The position numbers were made by a program, and so were the translations under genes. From positions 1 to 48,607 of the forward strand of contig JACZUF010000024.1 in the NCBI GenBank assembly GCA_022573285.1: a DNA stretch of 48,607 nt, in the 5' to 3' direction. This document shows, in pieces, positions 1 to 7,957 of this stretch (its first letter is position 1; each line of letters begins with the position of its first letter). Below the pieces are notes generated by a model, which ran no database searches, was not told the DNA's origin, and worked only from the letters and a program-made list of their open reading frames with translations. The stretch is from Chloroflexota bacterium (GTDB lineage Bacteria > Chloroflexota > Dehalococcoidia > Lucifugimonadales > UBA3495).

Positions 1-269
1 GGGTATTATCGCCCTTGCCGGATATCCGCGCCTTCCAGGTCCGATGGCAAAATGGTGTGACCCCGTCGCCCCTGCCGCCGAGGGTTTTGGCGTTTCTTAA
101 TATCTAGGCGAAACATCCCTTGAGTTTGTTCCCGGCTGCGTTGGACACAGGATACCGCTGGATTGCCCATTGCCCTTATAATAGCCCGCGGCTGTACTCG
201 GGCTGGGCACGTTCCACCCGCCGGCCTGCGGGAATTTTTGGGGAATTGATCCATGGAGGACGCTTTGCA
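1..269. other. Non-coding left edge
   Basis: I see no gene here. A TATAAT hexamer at 177-182 could be the -10 box for the hydrolase gene that follows, but no good -35 box lies at the right distance. A purine-rich Shine-Dalgarno sequence (GGAGGA, 255-260) ends ten bases before the ATG at 270. Confidence 0.4.
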
Positions 270-791
270 ATGACTCAACCGTTTAAGATTGACCGCGACA
301 AAACGCTGGTCTTGATCATGGACTTTCAGCAAAGGATCATCAACACCGTCGCCAGTGAGCCGGAGAACGTGGTGAAACAGGCGTCCCTAGTGCTTCAGGG
401 CGCACGGAGCGCCGGAATCCCGGTCATCTACGTGGTGCACCGCGGCGGCCCCTTCGCCGAATACGCGCCGGACGTAGAACTCCACGAAGGTGTGCCGCCG
501 GCCCCCGGCGAGATGGTCATCACCAAGATCAGGCCCGGCCCCTTTTCCACCACCAACCTGGACGTAACCCTGAGGGAGATGGGCCGCGACACCCTGGTGG
601 TGATGGGAGTGGCCACCAGCGGTTGTGTTTTGTCCTGTGTCCGCTGGGCCGTGGACGTGAACTACAAGTTCGTCGTGGTCTCGGACGCCTGTTCCGACGC
701 CGACCCCGAGGTGCACCGGGTCTTGACCGAGAAGGTCTACCCGCGACACGGCACGGTGATAAACACCAAGGATTTCTTGAACGCGATCTAG
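270..791 (+). CDS. Cysteine hydrolase, isochorismatase family
   Basis: A 173-residue soluble protein of the isochorismatase-like fold, the usual length for the family. Members hydrolyse amides, ureas or the vinyl ether of isochorismate. The expected triad is visible: Asp18 in LIMDFQQ, Lys86 in ITKIRPGPF and Cys119 in the nucleophile turn ATSGCV. The substrate cannot be told from sequence. An in-frame extension back to 120 exists, but the ATG at 270 with GGAGGA upstream starts exactly where family members start. The GMC oxidoreductase gene follows after 33 bases, so the two are probably co-transcribed. That fits a catabolic role in which an amide or carbamate is released after oxidation, which is inference. 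Confidence 0.9.
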   Translation: MTQPFKIDRDKTLVLIMDFQQRIINTVASEPENVVKQASLVLQGARSAGIPVIYVVHRGGPFAEYAPDVELHEGVPPAPGEMVITKIRPGPFSTTNLDVTLREMGRDTLVVMGVATSGCVLSCVRWAVDVNYKFVVVSDACSDADPEVHRVLTEKVYPRHGTVINTKDFLNAI

Positions 792-824
792 ACTAGATAC
801 CCCAGGGAGGAACCGGAAAAAACC

Positions 825-2372
825 ATGAAATACGACGTTATCGTGGTCGGCGGAGGCTCAGCGGGCTCCGTGGTCGCCGCCAGGCTGGCCGAAGATGTGA
901 ACACCACCGTCCTGCTCCTTGAGGCGGGAACGGACTATCCCGACCTGAGCAACCTGCCCTCCGACATCCAGAACGGTCACACCCGGGCCGCCGAAGCCGA
1001 GGATTCCAAGCACAACTGGGCGCTGCGGGGAACGATTACAGAAGAGCAGGGCGAGATCCACGTGGCCCAGGGCAAGGTGATCGGCGGAGGCGGCTCTATC
1101 AACGGGCAAGTCTATCTGCGGGGTATACCCCAGGACTTCGACGACTGGGCGTCTTGGGGCAACGACGAATGGTCCTACACCAAGGTCCTGCCCTACTTCC
1201 GAAAGGCGGAGACGGACCTGGACATCAAAGACGATTTCCACGGGACGGAAGGCCCCATCCCCATCAGCCGGAAGCAGGGCGAGACGTGGCCCGTGATCCA
1301 ATCGGCCTTCCACACGGCCTGTCTGCAACAGGGGTACGACACCACCGATGACATGAACGGCGTCAATCCCTCGGGGGTGGGCATGGTGCCCATGAACAAC
1401 CAGAACGGCATCAGGATGAGCACCGCCATCACCCACCTGGGGCCCATGCGCCACCGGCTCAATCTCACCATCAGGGGCAATGTATTCGTCCGCAAAATAC
1501 TCATCCAGGGCGGACAGGTCACCGGCGTTGAAGTCGAGAGCGGCGGCGAGGTCTTCACCGTGGAAGCCGGCAAGGTCGTGCTCTCGGCCGGAGCGTTGAA
1601 GTCGCCCCACATACTCATGCTCTCGGGCATCGGGCCCAAGGAACAGCTCGAGGAGTTTGGAATCCCGGTACTGAAAGACACCCCAGGTGTGGGCGCGAAT
1701 CTGCGCAACCACCCAATCGCCCCGATCTCCTTCCGGGTGAAGGAGGGCATAACGCTGGCTCCCGACGCCTCCGGTGTACGGATAGCCCTGCGGTATACCT
1801 CCAAGGGGTCCAAAGACACCAACGATATGATGATGACGACCAGTTCGGTGTTCAACCCTTTCACCGGAGAGGAGCTGCCCGAGCGGACCGGCCGGATTTC
1901 CTGTGTGATCGAGTTGCCCGCGGGGGCCGGTTACGTCCGGTTGGATTCAGCGGACCCCAGCGTCCAGCCCAAGTTCGACTACCGCTATTTCAGCCATCCC
2001 GACGACATGCGCCGAATGCGGGAGGGCATCCGGCTGGCGGTGAAGCTCTTGGAGACCGACGCCTACAAAGACGTGTCTGAATACCGGGTCGTACCTTCAG
2101 ACGAGATATTGGCCACCGACGATGCCTTGGACCTTTGGATCCGGCAGACCGTCGGCACGGCCCGGCACGTCTCCGGGACCTGCAAGATCGGGCCCGACTC
2201 CGACCCCATGGCCGTGGTGGACCAGCAATGCCGGGTGAAGGGTTTCCAGGGTCTGTGGATCGCCGATTCCTCGGTCATGCCCCAGGTGCCCCGGGCCAAT
2301 GCCAACGCCACCGCCATCATGATTGGTGAACGGGTGGGGGATTGGGCGTCCCAAGGCCTAAATATTGATTAA
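825..2372 (+). CDS. GMC family FAD-dependent oxidoreductase
   Basis: A 515-residue glucose-methanol-choline oxidoreductase, close to choline dehydrogenase-like members. It oxidises a primary or secondary alcohol using FAD. The N-terminus is the dinucleotide-binding fold with VGGGSAG at about residues 8-14. The second GMC signature (SAGALKSPHILMLSGIGP) lies in the middle, and the C-terminal catalytic region has RHVSGTCKIGP and a later PRANANATAIMIGERV. No signal peptide is present, so it should be cytoplasmic. A Shine-Dalgarno (AGGAGG) precedes the ATG. Its first 24 residues are identical to those of the minus-strand GMC gene at 46836-48395, so the two are recent paralogues. Substrate unknown. 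Confidence 0.93.
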   Translation: MKYDVIVVGGGSAGSVVAARLAEDVNTTVLLLEAGTDYPDLSNLPSDIQNGHTRAAEAEDSKHNWALRGTITEEQGEIHVAQGKVIGGGGSINGQVYLRGIPQDFDDWASWGNDEWSYTKVLPYFRKAETDLDIKDDFHGTEGPIPISRKQGETWPVIQSAFHTACLQQGYDTTDDMNGVNPSGVGMVPMNNQNGIRMSTAITHLGPMRHRLNLTIRGNVFVRKILIQGGQVTGVEVESGGEVFTVEAGKVVLSAGALKSPHILMLSGIGPKEQLEEFGIPVLKDTPGVGANLRNHPIAPISFRVKEGITLAPDASGVRIALRYTSKGSKDTNDMMMTTSSVFNPFTGEELPERTGRISCVIELPAGAGYVRLDSADPSVQPKFDYRYFSHPDDMRRMREGIRLAVKLLETDAYKDVSEYRVVPSDEILATDDALDLWIRQTVGTARHVSGTCKIGPDSDPMAVVDQQCRVKGFQGLWIADSSVMPQVPRANANATAIMIGERVGDWASQGLNID

Positions 2373-2411
2373 CACGGCCGCGGGGCCATTAAAATTTCGG
2401 GGGAGGGGCCT

Positions 2412-3308
2412 TTGGCGGTAGCAATCGCCTTTGCGTTCTTGGCGGCCTGCGGATTCGCCAGTGGCAATGTCCTGGTTAGGGTAGGCACCCAACAAGTGCC
2501 CCCGCCAACGGCGGCGCTGCTGACTGTGCTCAGCAGTATGATACTGGTGGTGGGCCTGGGTCTGGTCCTAAGCCTGGATGAGTTCAAATCCCTCTCGCTC
2601 ACGGCCATGGGGTGGATCCTGGTCATGGGCATCATGGGATACCCCATGGCCCGGGTCCTCCTTATCACCGCCATCTCCATGGTGGGAGCGGCCCGTGCGG
2701 TCCCCATGTCGGGCATCCAGCCCGTCATCGCCTTCACGCTGGGTGTGCTGCTGCTTGGCGAGCGGCCCAACCTCTTGGTTATCCTGGGCACGCCGGTGAT
2801 CGTCGCCGGCCTTTTTCTGGTCATGATGCCCAGGCGCGGCCCAAACTCCGGCGACGGGGTCAATAACGTAAGGCGCTTGGGGTATTTGCTGGCCCTGGGC
2901 GCGGCGGCCACCTTCGCCAGCAGGGACGTCATCAGCAGGCACGTGGTGACTGACATCGCGGCCCCTTTGGTCACTGCGGCTCTGGCTTTGGCCGTCGGCG
3001 GCGTGATCCTCACCGTCATTCTGCACCGGCAGGCAGTTAGAAGCATCCGGACTCTGCCCAGGAACTACCTCTTGACCTGCAGCCTGGCCGGGCTCTTTCA
3101 GGGCCTGGCGGTGGCCTCCCTTTTCCAGGCGCTGAGCCGGGCGCCGGTGACGGTGGTTAGCCCGATCTACGCCTGCACACCGTTGATCACGCTACTCTTG
3201 GTCCGCGTTTTTCTGAGGCGTATGGAGACCATTGATTTCCTGCTGGCGGTGGGCACGTTGCTCAGCGTCGCCGGGGTTATATTGGTAATCTTGGGCGCGA
3301 CTGGATAA
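2412..3308 (+). CDS. EamA/DMT-family permease
   Basis: A 298-residue integral membrane protein with about ten hydrophobic segments arranged as two EamA repeats of the drug/metabolite transporter superfamily. The second repeat starts near residue 155 (RRLGYLLALGAAATFASRDV). Such proteins export or import small metabolites, and the direction and substrate are unknown. The start is TTG at 2412, just after a GGGAGGGG ribosome-binding site. No ATG gives a better N-terminus because hydrophobic segment one begins immediately. It follows the GMC gene by 39 bases and probably belongs to the same transcript as the hydrolase and oxidoreductase. Confidence 0.88.
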   Translation: MAVAIAFAFLAACGFASGNVLVRVGTQQVPPPTAALLTVLSSMILVVGLGLVLSLDEFKSLSLTAMGWILVMGIMGYPMARVLLITAISMVGAARAVPMSGIQPVIAFTLGVLLLGERPNLLVILGTPVIVAGLFLVMMPRRGPNSGDGVNNVRRLGYLLALGAAATFASRDVISRHVVTDIAAPLVTAALALAVGGVILTVILHRQAVRSIRTLPRNYLLTCSLAGLFQGLAVASLFQALSRAPVTVVSPIYACTPLITLLLVRVFLRRMETIDFLLAVGTLLSVAGVILVILGATG

Positions 3309-3548
3309 ATCGCATTCGAGGCTGAACCAGGTTAAGTAGACCGCCGACATTTCGCGCCTGCGGCCATTCATGAATATATGTTATACTGCACGGCGGTGGC
3401 AGTATTCTGTGTCTCTCTATAGGCATACTAGATCGGTCTACGGGCATCCACGGGCGATTTGTCCCTCCGGGTCTCCTTCTGATATTCCGCGTCTTTTCCT
3501 CTCGGTGACCAGACTTTTGCCAACTCTACACGAACAGGGAAGTCATTT

Positions 3549-3887
3549 ATGAGCTACCAGGACAGAAATCTAACATGCGTGGAGTGTGGACAATCGTTCA
3601 TCTTCTCGGCCGACGATCAGTCGTATCATGCCGAGAAGGGTTACACGAACGAGCCCAAGCGGTGCCCCTCTTGCCGGCAGTCGAGGCGGGCCAACCGGTC
3701 CTCCGACGGCTTCGGTTTTGACCGGGGTCCCCGCGAGATGCACACAGTGATCTGCGCCGAATGTGGCAATGAGGCCACGGTACCGTTCCGGCCCCGTGGC
3801 GACCGCCCCGTCTACTGCAGCGATTGCTTCAGCCGGCAGGGTGGCGGAGCCGGCGGCGGCGGCGGCGCCGGCGCCGGCCGCTACTAG
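3549..3887 (+). CDS. Small protein with two zinc-ribbon domains and Gly-rich tail
   Basis: A 112-residue protein made of two zinc-binding modules. Residues about 9-45 have CVEC and, some 27 residues later, CPSC, matching the zf-trcl type (zinc-ribbon, PF13451-like). Residues about 70-95 have CAEC, exactly 17 residues, then CSDC, the known CxxC-x17-CxxC module. The last 20 residues are almost only Gly and Ala. Function is not established for this family; nucleic-acid or ribosome association is often guessed. A long leader (3309-3548) with a TATACT hexamer at 3382-3387 lies upstream. The gene stands alone and is convergent with the RidA gene. Confidence 0.85.
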   Translation: MSYQDRNLTCVECGQSFIFSADDQSYHAEKGYTNEPKRCPSCRQSRRANRSSDGFGFDRGPREMHTVICAECGNEATVPFRPRGDRPVYCSDCFSRQGGGAGGGGGAGAGRY

Positions 3888-3942
3888 GCCAACAACGATG
3901 GGGGCGCTTACCCGTCCCCCAGGCTAAGTTCCCAGACAAGTA

Positions 3943-3976
3943 ATACGCCCTTGGCGGCTTGCCGCCATGGGCGTAT
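3943..3976. terminator. Two-step hairpin between convergent genes
   Basis: ATACGCCC (3943-3950) pairs with GGGCGTAT (3969-3976), and inside it GGCGGC pairs with GCCGCC around a TT turn. It lies between two converging genes (ends at 3887 and 4016), so it could serve both strands. T-tracts are weak. Confidence 0.5.
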
Positions 3977-4015
3977 GCATTTACCGGTGTCTGCCTGTAT
4001 CTGATGAAACGAGAG

Positions 4016-4483
4016 CTAGTCTTCTGCAATCTCGATGACGCAGTCAACAATCACCGCTGTGTTCCTTGGGAGGACGGCCATCCCCGGCGCTGACCGGCTG
4101 TGACGTCCAGCCTCGCCGAAGAGTTCCACGAACAGGTCCGACGCCCCGTCCACCACCTTGGCCTGCTCCTCGAAGTCCGGGGAGCTGTTGACCATCCCCA
4201 CCACCTTGAGGATCCGGGTTACGCGGTCCAGGTCCCCCAATTCCATTTTCATCCGCGCCAGCAGGTTCAGAGCGCACCATCGTGCCGCCTCATAGCCTTC
4301 GTCCACCGTTAGGTCCGCTCCCAGCTTCCCGCTGATTCGCGATCCGTCCGCCCGGCGCGAACCCACACCGGCCATCCACATGATCTTTCCGCTGCGGCAG
4401 GCTGATAGATAGTTGCCGATGGGCTCCGGTGGAGTGGGAAGGGTGTATCCCATCTCGGCCAACTTGGATTCCACAACGGTCAT
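4016..4483 (-). CDS. RidA family protein (YjgF/YER057c/UK114)
   Basis: A 155-residue RidA-superfamily protein. Archetypal RidA hydrolyses reactive enamine/imine intermediates released by PLP enzymes. The general pattern is clear: an N-terminal strand with PPEPIGNYLSACRSGKIMWMAGVG and the central helix with AARWCALNLLARMKMELGDL. The C-terminal segment ends PRNTAVIVDCVIEIAED. The canonical catalytic Arg of RidA sits in a different context here (APGMAVLPRNTAVIVDC has no R at the usual place before the Pro-rich loop), so this is likely one of the Rid2-7 subgroups whose reaction is less certain. The CinA-type gene lies 40 bases upstream on the same strand, suggesting one transcript. Confidence 0.88.
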   Translation of the reverse strand: MTVVESKLAEMGYTLPTPPEPIGNYLSACRSGKIMWMAGVGSRRADGSRISGKLGADLTVDEGYEAARWCALNLLARMKMELGDLDRVTRILKVVGMVNSSPDFEEQAKVVDGASDLFVELFGEAGRHSRSAPGMAVLPRNTAVIVDCVIEIAED

Positions 4484-4523
4484 AGATCGTTCTCCATCGT
4501 CCTAGTTCGCTGGGTGAGCACTG

Positions 4524-5012
4524 CTATTTGGACTCGTTCAGGCATTCGATCAACAGGTCCAACGCCGCCTTGGCGAACACCCACATATTCTTCTCCCGGT
4601 CGGTGTCGCCGGTCTCCAGGGTGACGACCTTCTCAACCGGTCCCACGACGGCGAAACAAGCGTGGCCAGACGAATCCCCGTAGCGGTTGCCGGTAGGCCC
4701 GCTGGCCCCGGTTTCAGCCAGCCCCCATACGGTGCCCAACGCGTCGCGGATGGTGCGGGCATTGAGCAACGCATACGGTTCGCTGCTGGCCCGCATGCCC
4801 TCCATGGTCTCGTCTGGCACCAATAACAGCCCTTTCTGCGCCACCCTGGTGTAGATGGTGCTGCCGCCCACGTAGTAGTCGGATGCGCCCGGGACCGACA
4901 CCAACGCCGCGGAGATGAGGCCTCCGCAGGACGACTCGGCGACGGCGATGTTCTGTCGGCGTTCCTTTAGCAGCGCGCCCGCCGGGGCGCCCAGAGAATT
5001 CAGGTCCGGCAT
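4524..5012 (-). CDS. CinA-family nicotinamide-nucleotide amidase domain protein
   Basis: A 162-residue stand-alone CinA C-terminal domain. Homologues (PncC) deamidate nicotinamide mononucleotide to nicotinate mononucleotide in NAD salvage. The diagnostic N-terminal motif VAESSCGGLISAALVSVPGAS with the catalytic Ser is present at about residues 24-44. It is followed by YYVGGSTIYTRVAQKGLL and the ETGASGPTGNRYGDSSGHACFAV turn. The N-terminal competence domain of full CinA is absent, as in many PncC proteins. The start at 5012 has AGGAG a few bases upstream (minus strand). It is followed by the RidA gene in the same direction. Confidence 0.88.
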   Translation of the reverse strand: MPDLNSLGAPAGALLKERRQNIAVAESSCGGLISAALVSVPGASDYYVGGSTIYTRVAQKGLLLVPDETMEGMRASSEPYALLNARTIRDALGTVWGLAETGASGPTGNRYGDSSGHACFAVVGPVEKVVTLETGDTDREKNMWVFAKAALDLLIECLNESK

Positions 5013-5167
5013 GGAAATCCTCCCGTAGGAAATTTGGGCTCTCGGATGAGCTTCAGGTAAAGCACAGGTATTCTACCTGAGGAGGCAGAGAACGCCCAGA
5101 CCGTTCCGGGCAGTCGGCCCCCTGGCGTTCCAATGATGGCCTATTTTATCGATTTAGGCGTAAACAG

Positions 5168-5197
5168 TTGACAACTTAGGGTTCGGTATGCTAAGAT
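5168..5197 (+). promoter_or_regulatory. Sigma-70-like promoter
   Basis: Perfect -35 TTGACA at 5168-5173 and -10 TAAGAT at 5192-5197 with an 18-base spacer. It points right, but no plus-strand gene begins before the tmRNA, and the opposite-strand tam gene lies ahead. Confidence 0.5.
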
Positions 5198-5203
5198 AGC
5201 TAA

Positions 5204-5300
5204 AGTGCTTCAACAACAAGAGTTGAGGCGAATTTTTTTGCCCGACGCGAACTCCGCCCCTGAAAATAAAAAGGCCCCGGCATTTGCCGGGGCCCTTTTG
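5204..5300 (+). ncRNA. Possible small RNA between promoter and terminator
   Basis: If the promoter at 5168-5197 fires, the transcript would run about 95 bases to the strong hairpin at 5273-5294 without a credible reading frame. It contains one short hairpin (CTTCAAC 5208-5214 with GTTGAGG 5222-5228, one wobble) followed by seven T. Existence is inferred only from the promoter-terminator pairing. It may instead be an untranslated artefact or antisense RNA to the tam 3-prime end. Confidence 0.25.
5268..5298. terminator. Rho-independent terminator, bidirectional
   Basis: A nine-pair perfect stem GGCCCCGGC (5273-5281) with GCCGGGGCC (5286-5294) and ATTT loop, flanked by an A-run on the left and T-run on the right. 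It lies 34 bases past the stop of the minus-strand tam gene and probably ends it. Confidence 0.85.
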
Positions 5301-5327
5301 CGTCGTGCAGGCAATTCGTTAGTACGG

Positions 5328-6095
5328 CTACTTTACCGCGACGATGAAGAGGCGCTTGAAAGGCAACACCGTCTTGCCGTCGGCGCGGCATGGGTAGGCC
5401 TCCGCCACTTTTTTTGCATACGACTTCAGAAAATCAGACCCTTCTTTTTCGCTCAGATTGTCCAGCAGCGGGCGAAGCATGGTGCCCTTGGTCCACTCGA
5501 CCACCGGGTCCTCGCCTTCCAGGATGTGCATGTAGGTGGTTTCCCACATGTCGATCGAGCTGGAGAGCCGGCTTAGCAAATCGTAATAAAAGGAAGGTTC
5601 GGCCACCGGTTGCTCCCGTTGAAAGGGCGCCAAACGCTCCCGCCAATGCCCCTCCCGGACCGTGTCGCCGATTGATGTGTGGCTGGGCGCGCTGAAATTC
5701 TCCGGCATCTGCACCGCCAATACCCCGCCGGGCTTAAGGGCGTCCATGAGCCGGGGAAACAGTTGTCCGTGGCCGTCCAGCCAATGCAGCGCCGCGTTGG
5801 AGTACACCACGTCAGCCGGGCTCTCCGGTTGCCAGTCGTTCAGGTCGGCGTGCTGCCAGTAGACCCCGGTCTCCACGTCCCTGGTCCGTTCCAGCATGCT
5901 GGCCGATGAGTCGACCCCGGTGACTTGGGCGTTGGGCCACCGCTCTTGCAATATCCCCGTGATTGTCCCCGTGCCGCACCCTAGGTCGTACACGGTTTCA
6001 GGAGAGTCCACCTGGATGCGGGACATCAAGTCCATGGCCGGCCTTAGCCGTTCATTGCTGTAGCGTAGGTATTGGGCGGGGTTCCAGTCGGTCAC
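5328..6095 (-). CDS. tam: Trans-aconitate 2-methyltransferase
   Basis: A 255-residue class I SAM-dependent methyltransferase. It matches the Tam family closely at both ends: the N-terminal DWNPAQYLRYSNERLRPAMDL and the C-terminal GKTVLPFKRLFIVAVK. The SAM-binding glycine loop is VYDLGCGTGT (about residues 36-45). Tam methylates trans-aconitate, an inhibitory by-product of aconitase, and is cytoplasmic. Further family features are YSNAALHWLDGH and MPENFSAPSH. It is a single gene with its own terminator downstream (5268-5298). Confidence 0.93.
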   Translation of the reverse strand: MTDWNPAQYLRYSNERLRPAMDLMSRIQVDSPETVYDLGCGTGTITGILQERWPNAQVTGVDSSASMLERTRDVETGVYWQHADLNDWQPESPADVVYSNAALHWLDGHGQLFPRLMDALKPGGVLAVQMPENFSAPSHTSIGDTVREGHWRERLAPFQREQPVAEPSFYYDLLSRLSSSIDMWETTYMHILEGEDPVVEWTKGTMLRPLLDNLSEKEGSDFLKSYAKKVAEAYPCRADGKTVLPFKRLFIVAVK

Positions 6096-6537
6096 GTCGT
6101 CGCTCCTGCCGGATCAGCGCTGTGAGCAACGCGGCCACCCCCCAATCTGCCGCGATTTTGGGAGTCACGGACCGGGGGGACCGAGAAATACCTCAGGGAG
6201 CCGGTTCGTCAAAGCAGTGGGCAGCCGGTTGCATGAACAATAATAGCTTAGACCTGGCCGGCACAGCCACGCCAATATTCTGCCGAAGGTGTTGTGCTTC
6301 TATGACAATGCCAAGACTGGATCAGGCTGGCGCTGCCACGCCAACATTCTGCCTGAATGGCTGTTCTCCTATGGCGTCTGCCCGGCGTCGAATAGCGATG
6401 AGCGCCAATGTTCCCAAAGCAAAGTCCGTAAGGGAACTTGCTGGTTCAACCAGGGTCAAATCGCTACTCCATAATGACGCATCAGTCCGAAGCAGTCACT
6501 ATTATTTTAGATGCACCAGTTCATTATGCGGTCTTTA
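6096..6537. other. Gene-free interval with a short tandem duplication
   Basis: This 440-base interval between the divergent side of tam and the 3-prime end of cvpA has no convincing gene. Open frames crossing it show no family features. It contains the 69-base-period repeat described at 6256-6370. Confidence 0.5.
6256..6370. repeat. Imperfect tandem duplication, 69-base period
   Basis: Nineteen bases at 6266-6284 recur at 6335-6353 with one difference (GCCACGCCAAyATTCTGCC). Similarity extends on both sides for about 50 bases at the same 69-base offset, including a later TTCTnCTATG or similar. It looks like a decayed local duplication and no function is evident. Confidence 0.6.
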
Positions 6538-7194
6538 TCAGGGTTTAACTACCGGGGTGCCGGCTATCCGAGTGGCGGAGGCAGGAGGACCACTACCGCC
6601 ACCTGACGATTGCCGCTGGTTCAAAACATCCAAGGCGCTTCTGAAGTTGGATGGAATGAACCATAGGGTGCTGGACGGGACGACTTCGACGACATCGATG
6701 AATGCCTTCGCCAGGGAAGACCGGGTTAGTCCGCCCTCCAACAGCTTCTTCGCCTCGTCCGTGTCCAAGGTCGAGTTAAGGACCTTGCCCGCAAATTCTT
6801 CTCCCACCTCAGAATTATAGGTCAGGTTCGCCATCCCCATGATGACAGCCGCCGATATGACACCCCCAGCGGCCAATCCCAGGGCCACGCCGGCAAGCTT
6901 GTCTGCCCAGCCCATGAATAGGACGTGCGCTACCTTTCGGAGCACCACCGAGGCGATGGCAGCGGCGGTCAAGGAGGCCGAGATAATGATGGCGTAGGAG
7001 ATCACCGTCGCAACGGCGCTGTCTGAGTCAATACCGCTGAAATATCCGCCGATGTCGTCGCTGAGCTGCCCTCCAAGGATGCTGCCCACAAATATGCCAA
7101 GGGCGGCGAGACCGGCGCGGATCAATCCGATCCTGAGACCCATGAAAGCGCTCACACCGACGATGATGATGATAACGATATCTAACCAGTTCAT
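6538..7194 (-). CDS. CvpA family membrane protein
   Basis: A 218-residue protein with four hydrophobic segments in its first 150 residues, beginning MNWLDIVIIIIVGVSAFMGL, the typical CvpA start. In E. coli CvpA is needed for colicin V production and envelope stress tolerance, but the biochemical function is not known. The segment ADKLAGVALGLAAGGVISA (about residues 110-130) is the conserved CvpA core. The C-terminal 60 residues are hydrophilic and end in a Gly/Ser/Pro-rich tail. I chose the ATG at 7194 because AAAGGAG lies upstream; an in-frame extension to 7266 would add a non-family leader. It follows the small KOW-like gene in the same direction. Confidence 0.85.
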   Translation of the reverse strand: MNWLDIVIIIIVGVSAFMGLRIGLIRAGLAALGIFVGSILGGQLSDDIGGYFSGIDSDSAVATVISYAIIISASLTAAAIASVVLRKVAHVLFMGWADKLAGVALGLAAGGVISAAVIMGMANLTYNSEVGEEFAGKVLNSTLDTDEAKKLLEGGLTRSSLAKAFIDVVEVVPSSTLWFIPSNFRSALDVLNQRQSSGGGSGPPASATRIAGTPVVKP

Positions 7195-7262
7195 CGTGTC
7201 GTTTCTCCTTTGAGCGTTGGAGGGACCATGCGCCCGGCCTGAAAAGTCCGGAGCCGGCAATG

Positions 7263-7475
7263 TCACTCCACTCGGTTTTTGCGTACCGTCACCACGCGGC
7301 CGCAGTCCAATATGATGTGGTAACCGTGGTGAAACTCGTTGGGCTGGTCTTCAGTCCGCTGAAAGACCGAGCTGTCCACCGTTCCGGTCGCGCCGTCGTA
7401 TCGCCCACCCCTGACCATGACCCGGTCGCCTCGCCTCAGATTACGCTCCATGTGGCGAATGTAGAGAAGGGTCAT
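7263..7475 (-). CDS. Small KOW-like hypothetical protein
   Basis: About 70 residues, basic and beta-rich. The segment RRGDRVMVRGGRYDGATGTVDSSVF resembles a KOW/SH3-like strand-turn-strand as found in ribosomal L24 and NusG, and the end DCGRVVTVRKNRVE is also strand-like. It may bind RNA or protein, but this is only a fold guess. The start is unsure: ATG at 7475 or 7451, or TTG at 7487, and none has a good ribosome-binding site. It stops 68 bases before the cvpA start in the same direction, so the two are probably co-transcribed. Confidence 0.55.
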   Translation of the reverse strand: MTLLYIRHMERNLRRGDRVMVRGGRYDGATGTVDSSVFQRTEDQPNEFHHGYHIILDCGRVVTVRKNRVE

Positions 7476-7487
7476 CCGGGTGGGCAA

Positions 7488-7957
7488 GGCGGCTGGGTCA
7501 CTGCACTTGGACCTCCGGAGTTGGAACCGAGTCCGGTTGGTCCGCGGTCACATTCAAGAGCCGCTTGATTCCCAGCCTGTGTGTGATCTGTCTAACCACA
7601 GTTTCAATCACTGCTTTCGTCCGAATGTCCGGCGGAGTTCGAGTAAATTACGGTATTAGCAGCACGTTTCCTTCTGTGTGCCGAGCCACTTGCTGACGGC
7701 TATTTGATCGACGTGCATCTAATTTATAGGAGAACCCAGGGCCAAACTATGATTTGCGTCACAAACGGAGAATCGCCGGTTGAGCGCAATTCTGCCATTC
7801 TGCCCAACTTGATCGGCCTACACTCGTTTCCATAAGGTAAACTCGTTTTGAGATCAATGCCGGATTCGCGAGGCGGCGGGCGTGGTGCCGGAGGTGTCAA
7901 ACCGGCTAGGACTCGTTGACCCCTTGGAGACTGCTGTGGGACAATATAAAGCAGCAA
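7488..7957. other. Gene-free region upstream of the tmRNA
   Basis: No gene is supported here. A TATAAA -10-like hexamer at 7945-7950 lies seven bases before the tmRNA 5-prime end. TTGGAG (7924-7929) is the nearest -35-like site and is rather close. Confidence 0.45.

Noticed and set aside
120..269. N-terminal extension of the cysteine hydrolase to position 120
   Set aside because: The added 50 residues have no family similarity and cross a promoter-like TATAAT; ATG 270 has a good ribosome-binding site.
3370..3552. 60-residue frame before the zinc-ribbon gene
   Set aside because: No ribosome-binding site, no family features, and it overlaps the next start; it looks like leader sequence.
5205..5576. 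Plus-strand frame opposite tam
   Set aside because: It is antisense to a clear methyltransferase and crosses a strong terminator.
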